DNA of 64,000 nucleotides, from assembly GCF_003710985.1 (NCBI RefSeq), contig NZ_RHHT01000015.1:124001-188000 (forward strand), given 5' to 3'. Made by a program: the position numbers and the translations under genes. Shown piece after piece: positions 33,259 through 42,063 of this stretch. How positions within the stretch are numbered: position 1 is the stretch's first letter; every line of letters begins with the position of its first letter. Origin of the DNA: Brevibacillus panacihumi (lineage in GTDB: Bacteria; Bacillota; Bacilli; Brevibacillales; Brevibacillaceae). The notes under the pieces were generated by a model. It had not been told where the DNA came from and did no database searches. It saw only the letters and a program-made list of their open reading frames with translations.

Positions 33259-33873
33259 TTACTCTCGGCTCATCTTCGGACCTGTACCAAGATCGTTGAG
33301 CATGACGGAAAAATTGTGTACGAGCGAGCTCTGACCGGCAAGAGGATGTACGGGAGCGTTGTTCGCCCGATGCGTAGCTTCCCGATAGATGGCTGCTTTC
33401 ATCGCGCGCAGGCGGGCAAACATTTCAGGATCGGCTGTTACATGGATACGCAGGCCGGGTGTGGTAGCCCTTGCTGCAGAATGCACCTGCTGCTCGATGA
33501 CTCTGATCTGCGGCTGGGCGAGGTTGTCACGCGTGACAATCCCGACAATGGCATCGGTGCCGTGGACAACGGCACTTGTGCGGATAACGCCGGGAACATC
33601 ATTGGCCGCCCTGGACAAAAGCTCTGCCTGGTTTTGATTGAAGCCATTGGATGTAAAGCCTCTGCGGTAGTTCTTTTCGTTTGTATCTCGGACTGTGGAT
33701 TGATAATCGTGGGCAATGCTGCCAAAACGATTGGCTGTATACGGATCCTGCACGTTTTGCGTCTTGGCTCCGTTTTGCGATCCCTGTCCGGTTTGTCCGC
33801 CAGGCGTACTGCAACCGAATAGGGATGAAGCCAGGAGAAAACTGCTTATGGCTATGGGCCAGTTCTTGTTCAA
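33259..33873 (-). CDS. YhcN/YlaJ-family sporulation lipoprotein
   Basis: A 204-residue lipoprotein. The signal peptide ends in the lipobox LFGC, then a Gly/Gln-rich linker. The YhcN/YlaJ domain follows, with AANDVPGVIRTSAVVHGTDAIVGI and a C-terminal ADPEMFARLRAMKAAI. B. subtilis members are made during sporulation and located at the spore inner membrane. A TTG start is used with GAGGTGATC nine bases before it. A second member of the family lies at 43.3-43.9 kb; between them is the typA gene, as with ylaJ and typA in B. subtilis. Confidence 0.85.
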   Translation of the reverse strand: MNKNWPIAISSFLLASSLFGCSTPGGQTGQGSQNGAKTQNVQDPYTANRFGSIAHDYQSTVRDTNEKNYRRGFTSNGFNQNQAELLSRAANDVPGVIRTSAVVHGTDAIVGIVTRDNLAQPQIRVIEQQVHSAARATTPGLRIHVTADPEMFARLRAMKAAIYREATHRANNAPVHPLAGQSSLVHNFSVMLNDLGTGPKMSRE

Positions 33874-33947
33874 AGGGGATCACCTCAAGCTTAGTATGGC
33901 AAGAAGAAGCCCCTTTACTCGGCGGGTCAAGCCGTTAAAACTACCCA

Positions 33948-33976
33948 TTGTGCCAAGTTTCACGAACTGTTAATAT
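33948..33976 (+). promoter_or_regulatory. Promoter of typA
   Basis: TTGTGC (33948-33953), a 17-base spacer and TAATAT (33971-33976), 30 bases before the start codon. Confidence 0.6.
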
Positions 33977-34005
33977 GAAAGGTATGCAAAATAGAGGAGG
34001 TACAC

Positions 34006-35847
34006 ATGAAGCGTCTTGACAAACGCAACATTGCCATTATTGCCCACGTTGACCACGGGAAAACCACACTGGTCGACAAGCTCTTGATTCAATCAGGTAC
34101 GTTCCGCAGCAACCAGCACGTAGAAGAGAGAATGATGGACTCGAATGACTTGGAACGGGAACGCGGGATCACCATTTTGGCGAAGACCACTTCCGTTAAA
34201 TATAAAGACTTCACCATCAACATTCTGGACACACCGGGTCACGCAGACTTCGGCGGTGAAGTAGAGCGGATCATGAGCATGGTGGATGGCGTTCTGTTGA
34301 TCGTCGATGCCTTTGAAGGCTGTATGCCGCAAACCCGTTTTGTGCTGAAAAAGGCATTGGAAGCCAAAGTGACTCCAATCGTGGTAGTAAACAAGGTGGA
34401 CCGTGACAACGCGCGTCCGCAAGAAGTGATCAATGAAGTGTACGACCTGTTCATCGACTTGGATGCGACAGAGGAACAACTGGAGTTCCCGATTGTCTAC
34501 GCATCCGGTCTGCAAGGTATTGCAGGTCTGGAGCCGGATAAGCTGGAAGGCGACCTGCGTCCGCTGTTTGACGCGATCATTGAGCATATGCCAGCCCCTG
34601 ATGCCGACGAATCGGCTCCGCTGCAAATGCAGGTAACGATGCTGGACTATAACGACTTTTTGGGTCGCATCGGGATCGGTCGCATCTATCGTGGGACCAT
34701 GAACGTAAATGAAATGGTTTCCGTTACCAAGCGCGACGGATCTGTAAGTAAAGTGCGGATTCAAAAGCTGTTCGGCTTCTCCGGACTGCAGCGCGTTGAG
34801 CAAAAGACAGCCAAAGCTGGTGACATCGTCGCCATTGCAGGTATCGATGACATCAACGTGGGCGAAACCGTCTGCCATATCGACCATCCGGACGCTTTGC
34901 CATTGCTGAAAATTGATGAGCCGACCCTGCAAATGACGTTTTTGGTCAACAACAGCCCATTTGCCGGGCGGGAAGGGAAGCACGTTACTTCTCGCAAGCT
35001 GCGCGATCGTCTGATGGCGGAGCTGGAGACGGATGTATCTCTTCGTGTGGAGGAAACAGATTCACCAGATGCGTTCATCGTATCTGGACGCGGCGAATTG
35101 CATCTGTCTATTCTGGTGGAGAATATGCGCCGTGAGGGCTTTGAGCTGGCCGTATCCAAGCCAGAGGTCATCATCCGAATGATTGACGGTCAAAAAATGG
35201 AGCCTGCCGAGATGCTGGTAATCGACGTTCCAGAAGAGTACACAGGTGCTGTGATGGAGACTTTGGGTTATCGCAAGGCCGAGATGGTCAACATGGTCAA
35301 CAATGGATTTGGCCAGGTGCGTCTCGAATTCATCATTCCATCTCGCGGCCTGATCGGGTACAGCACAGAGTTCTTGACGATTACCCGCGGTTACGGGATC
35401 ATGAACCATTCGTTCGACAGCTATCGCCCATTGGTGCAAGGAGCAGTCGGCGGTCGTCACGCAGGTGTATTGATCTCCCATGAGACCGGAACAGCGACTA
35501 CGTATGGCCTGATGTCCGTGGAGGATCGCGGGATCATGTTCATTCATCCAGGTACAGAGGTTTATGAAGGTATGATCGTTGGCGAGCACAACCGCGACAA
35601 CGATCTGACCGTAAACGTATGTAAGGAAAAGCATGCGACCAACGTTCGTTCTGCGACCAAGGATGAGACAGTGAAGATGAAGACACCACGCATCTTGACG
35701 CTCGAGGAAGCATTGGAATACTTGAATGATGACGAGCTGTGCGAAGTAACACCGCAATCCGTTCGCCTTCGTAAAAAATACCTGAACAAATCCGATCGCG
35801 AGCGTTACGAAAAGCAAAAACGCTGGGAAGCGCAGCCACAAGCGTAG
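34006..35847 (+). CDS. typA: Ribosome-associated GTPase TypA/BipA
   Basis: A 613-residue translational GTPase of the EF-G superfamily, involved in ribosome assembly and stress or cold adaptation. G1 is AHVDHGKTT near residue 10, the switch I region has RERGITI, G3 is DTPGHADF, and G4 is NKVDRD. Domains II, III and V follow, and the BipA-specific C-terminal domain contains GQVRLEFIIPSRGLIGY and the late ERGIMF-like VEDRGIMF. Length is standard. AGAGGAGGTACAC precedes the ATG. It corresponds to B. subtilis ylaG. Confidence 0.97.
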   Translation: MKRLDKRNIAIIAHVDHGKTTLVDKLLIQSGTFRSNQHVEERMMDSNDLERERGITILAKTTSVKYKDFTINILDTPGHADFGGEVERIMSMVDGVLLIVDAFEGCMPQTRFVLKKALEAKVTPIVVVNKVDRDNARPQEVINEVYDLFIDLDATEEQLEFPIVYASGLQGIAGLEPDKLEGDLRPLFDAIIEHMPAPDADESAPLQMQVTMLDYNDFLGRIGIGRIYRGTMNVNEMVSVTKRDGSVSKVRIQKLFGFSGLQRVEQKTAKAGDIVAIAGIDDINVGETVCHIDHPDALPLLKIDEPTLQMTFLVNNSPFAGREGKHVTSRKLRDRLMAELETDVSLRVEETDSPDAFIVSGRGELHLSILVENMRREGFELAVSKPEVIIRMIDGQKMEPAEMLVIDVPEEYTGAVMETLGYRKAEMVNMVNNGFGQVRLEFIIPSRGLIGYSTEFLTITRGYGIMNHSFDSYRPLVQGAVGGRHAGVLISHETGTATTYGLMSVEDRGIMFIHPGTEVYEGMIVGEHNRDNDLTVNVCKEKHATNVRSATKDETVKMKTPRILTLEEALEYLNDDELCEVTPQSVRLRKKYLNKSDRERYEKQKRWEAQPQA

Positions 35848-35858
35848 GATGATAAACC

Positions 35859-35906
35859 AAGGGGCAGTCCCGAAAGTCAGAAATGACTTGGGGACTGCCC
35901 CTTTTC
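35859..35906. terminator. Bidirectional terminator after typA
   Basis: AAGGGGCAGTCCC pairs with GGGACTGCCCCTT, with TTTT after; a long inner loop also has complementary AAGTCA/TGACTT. Confidence 0.88.
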
Positions 35907-35909
35907 TTA

Positions 35910-36380
35910 TTACAGCAATGCTTCAATATCCGCTGTCAATTCTTCCGGCTGCGTCCGAGCACCAATCCGTTTGACGATTTTCCCGTCACGATCGATCAGG
36001 AATTTGGCAAAATTCCATTCAATCTCCTGTTCTTCACCTGGTGCATGGGCTTTCAAATATTGATAGAGGGGATGCGCGTTCTCGCCATTCACGTCAATTT
36101 TGGCGAAAAGCGGGAACGTAACTCCGTAGTTGGCCTCGCAGAAATGAGCAATCTCCTCTTCACTGCCCGGTTCTTGTCCGGCGAATTGGTTGCAAGGAAA
36201 GCCTAGTACGACAAAGCCTTGCTCCCGATAGCGGTCATACAGGGCCTGCAAGCCTTTGTACTGTGGCGTCAGCCCGCATTTGCTCGCAGTATTGACGATG
36301 AGCAGTACTGTTCCTTTGTACTCTTCCAACGTGGTTTCTTGTCCCGCGATGGTCTTGACGGCGAATTCGTAAAGACTCAT
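35910..36380 (-). CDS. bsaA: Glutathione peroxidase family thiol peroxidase (BsaA-like)
   Basis: A 156-residue peroxidase. Catalytic Cys35 lies in NTASKCGLTPQ, with the conserved glutamine in GFPCNQFAGQEP and tryptophan-asparagine in WNFAKFL. It is a cysteine, not selenocysteine, form, and in Bacillales it likely uses thioredoxin rather than glutathione. The start at 36380 has AAGGTGGGAATCGA upstream. A long in-frame extension to 36641 runs through the promoter of the divergent nfo gene and is not coding. Confidence 0.92.
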   Translation of the reverse strand: MSLYEFAVKTIAGQETTLEEYKGTVLLIVNTASKCGLTPQYKGLQALYDRYREQGFVVLGFPCNQFAGQEPGSEEEIAHFCEANYGVTFPLFAKIDVNGENAHPLYQYLKAHAPGEEQEIEWNFAKFLIDRDGKIVKRIGARTQPEELTADIEALL

Positions 36381-36479
36381 TCGATTCCCACCTTTTTCTT
36401 GTGATAGAGACATCATAGCACGCGGGTGGAAGCACTCGCCAGCATGGAGAAAAGAGTATCGCCCATTGCAGCGGGAGTT

Positions 36480-36508
36480 TTGACAGGGCTTTCGGCACCT
36501 GATAAAGT
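36480..36508 (+). promoter_or_regulatory. Promoter of nfo
   Basis: Perfect TTGACA (36480-36485), a 17-base spacer and TAAAGT (36503-36508), 36 bases before the TTG start. Confidence 0.7.
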
Positions 36509-36543
36509 GAAAAGGATAGAAGACATGTAGGAGTGAACCCAGA

Positions 36544-37404
36544 TTGAAGATCGGATGCCATATTAGTGTCGGAAAAGGCTTGGAAAAAGCAGTTCTGAAC
36601 GCGATCGAATTGGGAGCCGAGTCCTTGCAGGTGTTTACCAAAAACCCGAGAGGATTGCGCCCGAAAAAAGTAGATTACAAGGATGCCGCCAAAGGCGTCG
36701 AGCTTTTGCAAAAGCATGGCCTCACCCTGGTCTGCCATACCCCTTATATCACCAATCTCTCCACACCCAAGGAAGACCTGCAGGAAGTGACGATTCGCTC
36801 CATTCTGGAAGATCTGCACATTGCGGAAAGCTACGGGGCTGTAGGGGCCGTCGTTCACTGCGGCAAGCACGTGGGAGAAGGCGAGGAATACGGGACCAAG
36901 CGCATGGTTGAGACACTGGACATGATTTTGTCCCAATACGAAGGTCCGGTAAAGCTGCTGTTGGAAAATACGGCTGGACAAGGCTCCGAGCTTGGTTTGA
37001 CCATTCCGGAGCTGATGGAGATTCGCGGCGCCACCCGCTACCCTGAAAAAATCGGCTTCTGCTTTGATACCTGCCACTCCTTTGCCGCTGGACAGTGGAA
37101 ATTGGAGACGTTTGATCAATTAACGGAGCAGATGAAAGAGACAGGCTACCTCGACCACCTTGTGGCGATTCACTTCAATGACAGCAAAGCCCCGTTTGCC
37201 AGTCAAAAAGACCGTCATGAGAAGATCGGCAAGGGAGAGATCGGCAGTGAGGCGCTGGCGAAGTTTTTGGTCTCTCCTCTGTTTGACCATCTGCCGGTCG
37301 TATTGGAAACGCCTGTGGAAGATGAAAAGGAATATGCTGAAGAAATGGTCTACCTGCATGGCTTGCGCGAAATTGGCTTGTCCCAGGTGAAACAGGAGGG
37401 ATAA
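36544..37404 (+). CDS. nfo: Endonuclease IV (AP endonuclease)
   Basis: A 286-residue TIM-barrel metalloenzyme that cuts 5' to abasic sites and has 3'-phosphodiesterase activity in base-excision repair. Zinc-site motifs include HISVGKG at the start, VCHTPYITNLS, VVHCGKHVGEG, LLENTAGQGSE, FCFDTCHSFAAG and IHFNDSK, followed by DRHEKIGKGEIG. TTG start with TAGGAGTG nine bases upstream. It heads a small operon with a YlaH-like membrane protein and an unknown 90-residue protein. Confidence 0.95.
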   Translation: MKIGCHISVGKGLEKAVLNAIELGAESLQVFTKNPRGLRPKKVDYKDAAKGVELLQKHGLTLVCHTPYITNLSTPKEDLQEVTIRSILEDLHIAESYGAVGAVVHCGKHVGEGEEYGTKRMVETLDMILSQYEGPVKLLLENTAGQGSELGLTIPELMEIRGATRYPEKIGFCFDTCHSFAAGQWKLETFDQLTEQMKETGYLDHLVAIHFNDSKAPFASQKDRHEKIGKGEIGSEALAKFLVSPLFDHLPVVLETPVEDEKEYAEEMVYLHGLREIGLSQVKQEG

Positions 37405-37408
37405 GACA

Positions 37409-37735
37409 ATGGATTGGCTCGTACTCGCATCTACCTATTACCCCGCAAATCCGGAGCAGCTGACTGCTTATGAAAGCTTTCGGGTGATGGTAGACAACAA
37501 CCGGACATGGATTATTTTTGTAGAACTGATTCTGGTGTATTATATGGGGTTTGCCACACGGATTCGCATGCCGATTTTAAAGACGATCTTGCTGCTCATC
37601 TTCTTGTTTGTCGGCTCGTTGATTTTTGCTATTTTGGATACGGGACTCCCGGTAAAAAGTTCATTGATGGTCGCCATCGCGATTCTCGTCATTGTGAAGG
37701 TGCGGATTAAACCAAACACCAACCAGAGAGGGTAG
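37409..37735 (+). CDS. YlaH-like small membrane protein
   Basis: A 108-residue protein with three predicted membrane helices. It has the YYMGFATRIRMPILKT-like block between the first two helices, and a basic end (KVRIKPNTNQRG). The layout resembles B. subtilis YlaH, which lies beside typA (ylaG) there; here nfo and bsaA intervene. Four bases after nfo, with a ribosome site (GGAGGGATAAGACA) inside the end of nfo. Function unknown. Confidence 0.7.
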   Translation: MDWLVLASTYYPANPEQLTAYESFRVMVDNNRTWIIFVELILVYYMGFATRIRMPILKTILLLIFLFVGSLIFAILDTGLPVKSSLMVAIAILVIVKVRIKPNTNQRG

Positions 37736-37746
37736 GGGGAGTGTAG

Positions 37747-38019
37747 ATGAAGCGGGAAGACGCCCTGTTCAATTGGCTGCAAATTCAAGTCGTAGCCGAT
37801 GCCAGGCTAAATGACAAGTCTGCCTTGGATACCGCCGCTTTTTTTCGCGAGGTTCTGCGTGAGGATCATGGGATTGAAGACCTGTCCTATCGACGGGAAG
37901 GGGACTGGTACGTCCTGACCGGTACGACGAAGACCGAAGCTTCAGAATCCAGATACCCTGCGGAAACCGTAGATGCACTGTTGGTTGCCATTGAAAATGA
38001 ACCCCGTTATCAGGCTTGA
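37747..38019 (+). CDS. Unknown protein, 90 residues
   Basis: A small acidic soluble protein without a family I recognise. It starts MKREDALFNWLQIQVVADARL and holds a WYVLTGTTKTEAS segment. It lies 11 bases after the YlaH-like gene, probably the third gene of the nfo transcript, and is followed by a strong terminator. GGGGGAGTGTAG precedes the ATG. Confidence 0.6.
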   Translation: MKREDALFNWLQIQVVADARLNDKSALDTAAFFREVLREDHGIEDLSYRREGDWYVLTGTTKTEASESRYPAETVDALLVAIENEPRYQA

Positions 38020-38034
38020 TATACGGATGGCGAT

Positions 38035-38083
38035 AAACTCCTTCCAGCTACCTGTTCACAGGGATGCCGGGAGGAGTTTTTTT
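38035..38083 (+). terminator. Terminator of the nfo operon
   Basis: AAACTCCTTCC pairs with GGGAGGAGTTT and the T-run continues to seven. Confidence 0.85.
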
Positions 38084-38225
38084 ATCCTTCAGGAAGTTTT
38101 TTCGGGTCTTGTCAATACGCCAAGTTTTTCTATAGTTCCTGCAACCTTTCTGCCATGCGTCCCGTCAGTAACTGTGCCCAGGGTGAGGTTAGATAAAGGG
38201 ATAGAGACATGAAGGAGGAACATCT

Positions 38226-39686
38226 ATGAAAAAAGTGTTGACCAGACCCGTTGTGGCCGTCATGACGACAGCCGTATTGATTGGCGGGGTGACGCCCCTA
38301 TTGGCGAATGCCAATGTAGAGGCGACGTCAGGAAACGTCAAAATCTCAGTGGGTACGATCACAGCCACTCCGCTCGAGAACAAGGAAGTAGCAGCCGCTG
38401 CTGTCAAGACATCCAATCAGTCGGCACAGGTGACAGCCAGTGCCTCTCGGGAAATGACTCCTTCGGCGACCAAAGTAGTCATGAATGACGAAGGCAAGAA
38501 AATTACCCGCTACAATCTGCGCGAATTGGCCATGCATGATCCTGATACCCTGGATATTTTGCTGAAGCAACAGGCTGAACATCTGTACATTATCGTGGAA
38601 GAGCTGGACCTGGATACTCATCTGCAAACGTTTATGCAAGACCATCCAGAAGAATGGCTGCGCATTTATCAGGAGCACTATCGCGATATTTGGCTGGAAG
38701 TTCGTTTCCTGGAAGATCAGGAAATCGTCAGCGTAGATGCCGAGACAAGGGACAACAAGGTTTACATAAAAGGGGTTGTAACACCTGATGTAACCAAAGT
38801 GATCATCACCAAGCCAAATGGGGACACAATCTCTGTCGTGCCTTCGAGTAAGCATACGTTTGCAGTGAGCTTCACTTGGGACGCGAGCATGAAGGACAAG
38901 TACGCTGCGGTGAAAGCATATGCAGACAGCAAACTGGTAGACAGCAAGAACGTCAAACTGAATGCACAAGAAGCGGAGAACCTTCTCATGCATGTGCAAT
39001 CCGTCCTGGATGCCAAAAAGTCCGAATTGAAATTGCGCGGCATCGTCATGCTTCCTGCCGATAAAGTCACGGTTACCTACAACGGCGAGAAGAAATCAGT
39101 GAAGGTGCAGAAGCTCTGGGATGGCGTAGGCAGCTTCAATGCTACTCTGAAAGATGTGGAAGCAGCAGGCAAAGAAAAGGCATTGGTAGAAGTCTACGAT
39201 GGGGACAAAAAGCTTGAGTCCACCTACGTAGATGTCCAGGTAGTCAACGAAAAGGACAAACCGGAAACCGGGAAATACACTCTCACTGGCACAGCCTCCC
39301 TGTTTGCAAATGATAAGAACATCAAAGTAAACGGGACTATCTCTGGCTGGGACAAAAAGCATAAGAATGTGAGCCTGGTCATTGTGGCACCGAATGGTGA
39401 AAAGAAAGTCGTCCATCCGAATGCACACGGCCAATTTACCTTTACCATCTCGCATAAAGGAAACAAGTATGCCTTTGACGGTAAACCCGTTCAACTGCAG
39501 CTCTATGTAGACGGCAAACTTGTTCTGGAGAAAGAGCTTGAGTATGCCAAGGAAGCTTGGAATGACAAGCAGAAGCAGCCACAGGGGAATGCTTACGGGT
39601 ATTGGAAAAACAAGGACAAAAAAGCAAAGAAAAAAGATGATAAAGACGAAGATGAAGACGACGATGACGAAGAGGATGAGGATTAA
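38226..39686 (+). CDS. Secreted protein with three Ig-like repeats and Lys/Asp/Glu-rich tail
   Basis: A 486-residue exported protein. The signal peptide runs from MKKVLTRPVVAVMTTAVLIG to about LLANA. A helical N-terminal region follows (residues about 80-165). Then there are three beta-sandwich-like repeats: DNKVYIKGVVTPDVTKVIIT (about 180), KSELKLRGIVMLPADKVTVTY (about 265) and DKNIKVNGTISGW with KNVSLVIVAPNGEKKVV (about 365). Each has the pattern of an Ig/Big-type domain with a xGEKK or xNGDT hairpin. The C-terminus is KKAKKKDDKDEDEDDDDEED, a possible cell-wall polymer or cation-binding tail. AAGGAGGAACATCT precedes the ATG. Function unknown. Confidence 0.7.
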   Translation: MKKVLTRPVVAVMTTAVLIGGVTPLLANANVEATSGNVKISVGTITATPLENKEVAAAAVKTSNQSAQVTASASREMTPSATKVVMNDEGKKITRYNLRELAMHDPDTLDILLKQQAEHLYIIVEELDLDTHLQTFMQDHPEEWLRIYQEHYRDIWLEVRFLEDQEIVSVDAETRDNKVYIKGVVTPDVTKVIITKPNGDTISVVPSSKHTFAVSFTWDASMKDKYAAVKAYADSKLVDSKNVKLNAQEAENLLMHVQSVLDAKKSELKLRGIVMLPADKVTVTYNGEKKSVKVQKLWDGVGSFNATLKDVEAAGKEKALVEVYDGDKKLESTYVDVQVVNEKDKPETGKYTLTGTASLFANDKNIKVNGTISGWDKKHKNVSLVIVAPNGEKKVVHPNAHGQFTFTISHKGNKYAFDGKPVQLQLYVDGKLVLEKELEYAKEAWNDKQKQPQGNAYGYWKNKDKKAKKKDDKDEDEDDDDEEDED

Positions 39687-39697
39687 GACTGTCAGAC

Positions 39698-40021
39698 TTA
39701 CCGATAGGATTCGATGTAATCGATAATCTGTCTGATGTAATCCCCGATGATTGGAATCGAAAGAAATTGGGAGAGCAGCGAACCGAATAAAGCCAATACA
39801 ATCGCCGTTCCGATCGTCAATCCAAGGCCCCGGGCAAGACCTGCTAGGAAATTCGTCCAAAGCAGCTTGCGCGGGGCTGTGTAATTTTGGATCACATCGG
39901 CGAGGCGGACATCTTCGAGAAACATGGCGATTTTGTCCATTCTTTCGTTCAGTTTGCGAACCTCCGCAATCTCCTGCAAAAGCTCGTCGATTTGGTCCAG
40001 CAAACGTTCGGTAGGGGTCAT
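39698..40021 (-). CDS. DUF5665-like protein
   Basis: A 107-residue protein with a charged N-terminal coiled coil (LLDQIDELLQEIAEVRKLNERMD). The block NYTAPRKLLWTNFLAGLARGLGLTIG leads into a membrane segment, the hallmark of DUF5665. A short amphipathic end follows. Function unknown. AGGAGG lies seven bases before the ATG at 40021; the adjacent ATG at 40024 is closer than usual. It converges on the Ig-like protein gene. Confidence 0.75.
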   Translation of the reverse strand: MTPTERLLDQIDELLQEIAEVRKLNERMDKIAMFLEDVRLADVIQNYTAPRKLLWTNFLAGLARGLGLTIGTAIVLALFGSLLSQFLSIPIIGDYIRQIIDYIESYR

Positions 40022-40078
40022 CATCTAGCCTCCTTTTCCTTTTGATCGTACTTGTTGCAGGGCACCTGCTGGTTACAG

Positions 40079-40108
40079 TTGCTAGCCGCCTTGCAGGGGG
40101 AGTACAAT
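40079..40108 (+). promoter_or_regulatory. Promoter of the YlaL-like gene
   Basis: TTGCTA (40079-40084), an 18-base spacer and TACAAT (40103-40108), 34 bases before the start codon. Confidence 0.55.
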
Positions 40109-40141
40109 GAATGGAGATATCTTTTTCGGGAGGATACAGGC

Positions 40142-40606
40142 ATGGCTGAAACTGTTTCCCAAACATTGTCCGAAGACTTGTTTGCGCTGTTGCAACAGGA
40201 GCGATTTGTGACACTGGCTACGATTGACCATGAGACGGGTGCGCCCTCTCTTCATTCCCTGTCCTGGATCTACGCCGTTTCGGCACAAAAGATCCTGCTG
40301 GCTATTGACAGCCGTTCTCGCATTTTGGCGAATATCGCGAAGCATCCCGAAGTGGTTATCCAGCTGATCGGGGGCGGTTCTTCTTATGCCCTGAACGGTG
40401 TGGCGCATGTCAAGGCACAGCGAATCGAAGAAGTACCGATCAAGCTTGCCCTCGTGGAAATGCAAATTTATGCCGTCCGAGATATTATGTTTTATGGTTC
40501 CCGAATTTCGGCAGATCCACAATACGAAAAAACATATGACAAAAAGGCGGCTACAAAGCTGGATCAGCAAGTCATGGCGGCTTTGAGAAAAGCGGATTTG
40601 AATTGA
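40142..40606 (+). CDS. Pyridoxamine 5'-phosphate oxidase-like protein (YlaL-like)
   Basis: A 154-residue split-barrel protein. FVTLATIDHETGAPSLHSLSWIYAVS is the flavin-binding barrel strand pair, and RSRILANIAKHPEVVIQLIG continues the family pattern. Members bind FMN, F420 or haem; the cofactor is not readable here. B. subtilis YlaL is of this type and lies near ylaK (phoH2), which fits the PhoH gene 3.5 kb downstream. The ATG at 40142 has GGGAGGATACAGGC upstream. Confidence 0.78.
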   Translation: MAETVSQTLSEDLFALLQQERFVTLATIDHETGAPSLHSLSWIYAVSAQKILLAIDSRSRILANIAKHPEVVIQLIGGGSSYALNGVAHVKAQRIEEVPIKLALVEMQIYAVRDIMFYGSRISADPQYEKTYDKKAATKLDQQVMAALRKADLN

Positions 40607-40616
40607 AAAAAATGGA

Positions 40617-40646
40617 TTGACAAAAGGGCGACTATTCCGGTAGTAT
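40617..40646 (+). promoter_or_regulatory. Promoter of the S-box operon
   Basis: Perfect TTGACA (40617-40622), an 18-base spacer and TAGTAT (40641-40646), about 36 bases before the riboswitch. Confidence 0.7.
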
Positions 40647-40681
40647 TAGCATCATTAACACCTACAATTACATCGTTTATT

Positions 40682-40806
40682 CTTCTTATCCAGAGAGGCG
40701 GAGGGACTGGCCCGATGATGCCCGGCAACCAATCACCTGTATAGCAATATACAGGGAGATACTGGTGCTAATTCCTGCAGAGTGTTGAACTCTGACAGAT
40801 AAGAAG
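40682..40806 (+). promoter_or_regulatory. SAM-I riboswitch (S-box)
   Basis: P1 pairs CTTATC with GATAAG. The conserved core CCAGAGAGGCGGAGGGACTGG, then GATGATGCCCGGCAACC with the kink-turn, GGTGCTAATTCC and CTCTGACAGATAAG are all present in order. SAM binding should promote the terminator downstream and shut off the metI-metC operon; low SAM allows AAGAAGG (40801-40807) to pair with CCTTCTT (40834-40840) as antiterminator. Confidence 0.96.
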
Positions 40807-40831
40807 GATTTGCTTACGGTGACGTAATCAA

Positions 40832-40865
40832 AGCCTTCTTTCTGAGGAAAGGGGGCTTTTTTCAT
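40832..40865 (+). terminator. S-box terminator
   Basis: AGCCTTCTTT pairs with AAAGGGGGCT, followed by Ts. It overlaps the alternative antiterminator helix of the riboswitch. Confidence 0.88.
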
Positions 40866-40899
40866 GCCCTCGCAAACGATTGAGGGGAGCGGGATCAAG

Positions 40900-42063
40900 A
40901 TGCATTTGGAGACAAAGCTGGTTCAGTCAGGAGTAGGCAAGGACGAAACAACAGGAGCGATCAATTTTCCCGTCTATTACGCGACGGCTTACCGCCATCC
41001 GGGGATTGGGGAAAGTACAGGATTCGACTATACGCGGACGGGCAATCCGACGCGTGCCGTTCTCGAAGAAGCAATCGCTGCGGCAGAATCCGGGGACAGC
41101 GGGTTTGCGTGTGCTTCCGGGATGGCAGCCATCCATACCACGATGGGCTTGTTCTCACAGCGGGACCACATCATCGTATCACTGGATTTATATGGCGGAA
41201 CCTACCGTTTATTCGAGCAGGTTCTTACACGCTACGGGCTTTGGTTCACGTATGCAGACCTGCGGGACCTGGATTCGGTAAAGGCAGCAATCCGTCCGGA
41301 GACAAAAGCGATTTTTGTAGAAACCCCTACGAATCCGCTGATGCAGATCACGGATCTGCGCGAAGTGTCCCAATTGGCAAAAGAGCATGGCTTGCTTACC
41401 ATCGTGGACAACACGTTCATGACTCCGTATTTCCAGCGTCCGCTGGAGCTTGGCGCAGATATTGTTCTCCACAGCGGCACCAAGTACCTTGGCGGCCACA
41501 ACGATGTTCTGGCCGGCTTGATCGTGACCAAAGGCGCAGAGCTGTCGGAAAAGGTGAAATTTTTACATAACACGATTGGAGCCGTGCTTGGACCTCAAGA
41601 CAGCTGGCTGCTCTTGCGGGGGCTCAAAACACTGGCGCTGCGCATGGAGCGGCATCAATCCAATGCCTATGCCGTAGCGACGAAGCTTCTTGGGCACCCG
41701 GCTGTTTCAGAAGTTTTTTATCCCGGCCTGAGCGAGCATCCCGGCCATCTGACACACGCCTCCCAAGCGAGCGGCTTCAGCGGCATGGTCTCTTTTCGCG
41801 TGAGGTCCGCCGAACAGGTTCCTGTGGTGCTGCAAAATCTACAGCTTATATCCTTTGCGGAAAGCCTCGGCGGTGTTGAATCGCTGTGTACCTACCCGGC
41901 AACCCAAACCCACGCAGATATCCCGCAAGAGATACGCGAATATGTAGGGGTATGTGATCGGTTGCTGCGGTTGTCGGTCGGCATCGAGCATCCCGACGAT
42001 CTGGCTGCAGATTTGACACAGGCTTTGGATGCCAGTCTCGTCGCAGGGGGGCAGCTGCGATGA
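40900..42063 (+). CDS. metI: Cystathionine gamma-synthase / O-acetylhomoserine thiolyase MetI
   Basis: A 387-residue Cys/Met-metabolism PLP enzyme. It joins acylhomoserine to cysteine to give cystathionine. Motifs: YTRTGNPTRAVLEEA, the GFACASGMAA block, ETPTNPLM, VDNTFMTPYFQRPLELGADIVLHSGTKYLGGHND carrying the PLP lysine, and the C-terminal SFAESLGGVESL. The ATG at 40900 is chosen because GAGGGGAGCGGG precedes it; an ATG at 40864 lies at the end of the terminator T-run. First gene under the S-box; it overlaps metC by four bases. Confidence 0.94.
   Translation: MHLETKLVQSGVGKDETTGAINFPVYYATAYRHPGIGESTGFDYTRTGNPTRAVLEEAIAAAESGDSGFACASGMAAIHTTMGLFSQRDHIIVSLDLYGGTYRLFEQVLTRYGLWFTYADLRDLDSVKAAIRPETKAIFVETPTNPLMQITDLREVSQLAKEHGLLTIVDNTFMTPYFQRPLELGADIVLHSGTKYLGGHNDVLAGLIVTKGAELSEKVKFLHNTIGAVLGPQDSWLLLRGLKTLALRMERHQSNAYAVATKLLGHPAVSEVFYPGLSEHPGHLTHASQASGFSGMVSFRVRSAEQVPVVLQNLQLISFAESLGGVESLCTYPATQTHADIPQEIREYVGVCDRLLRLSVGIEHPDDLAADLTQALDASLVAGGQLR

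Noticed and set aside
36381-36641. N-terminal extension of the glutathione peroxidase
   Set aside because: It overlaps the nfo promoter and start; the shorter start has a good ribosome site and family length.
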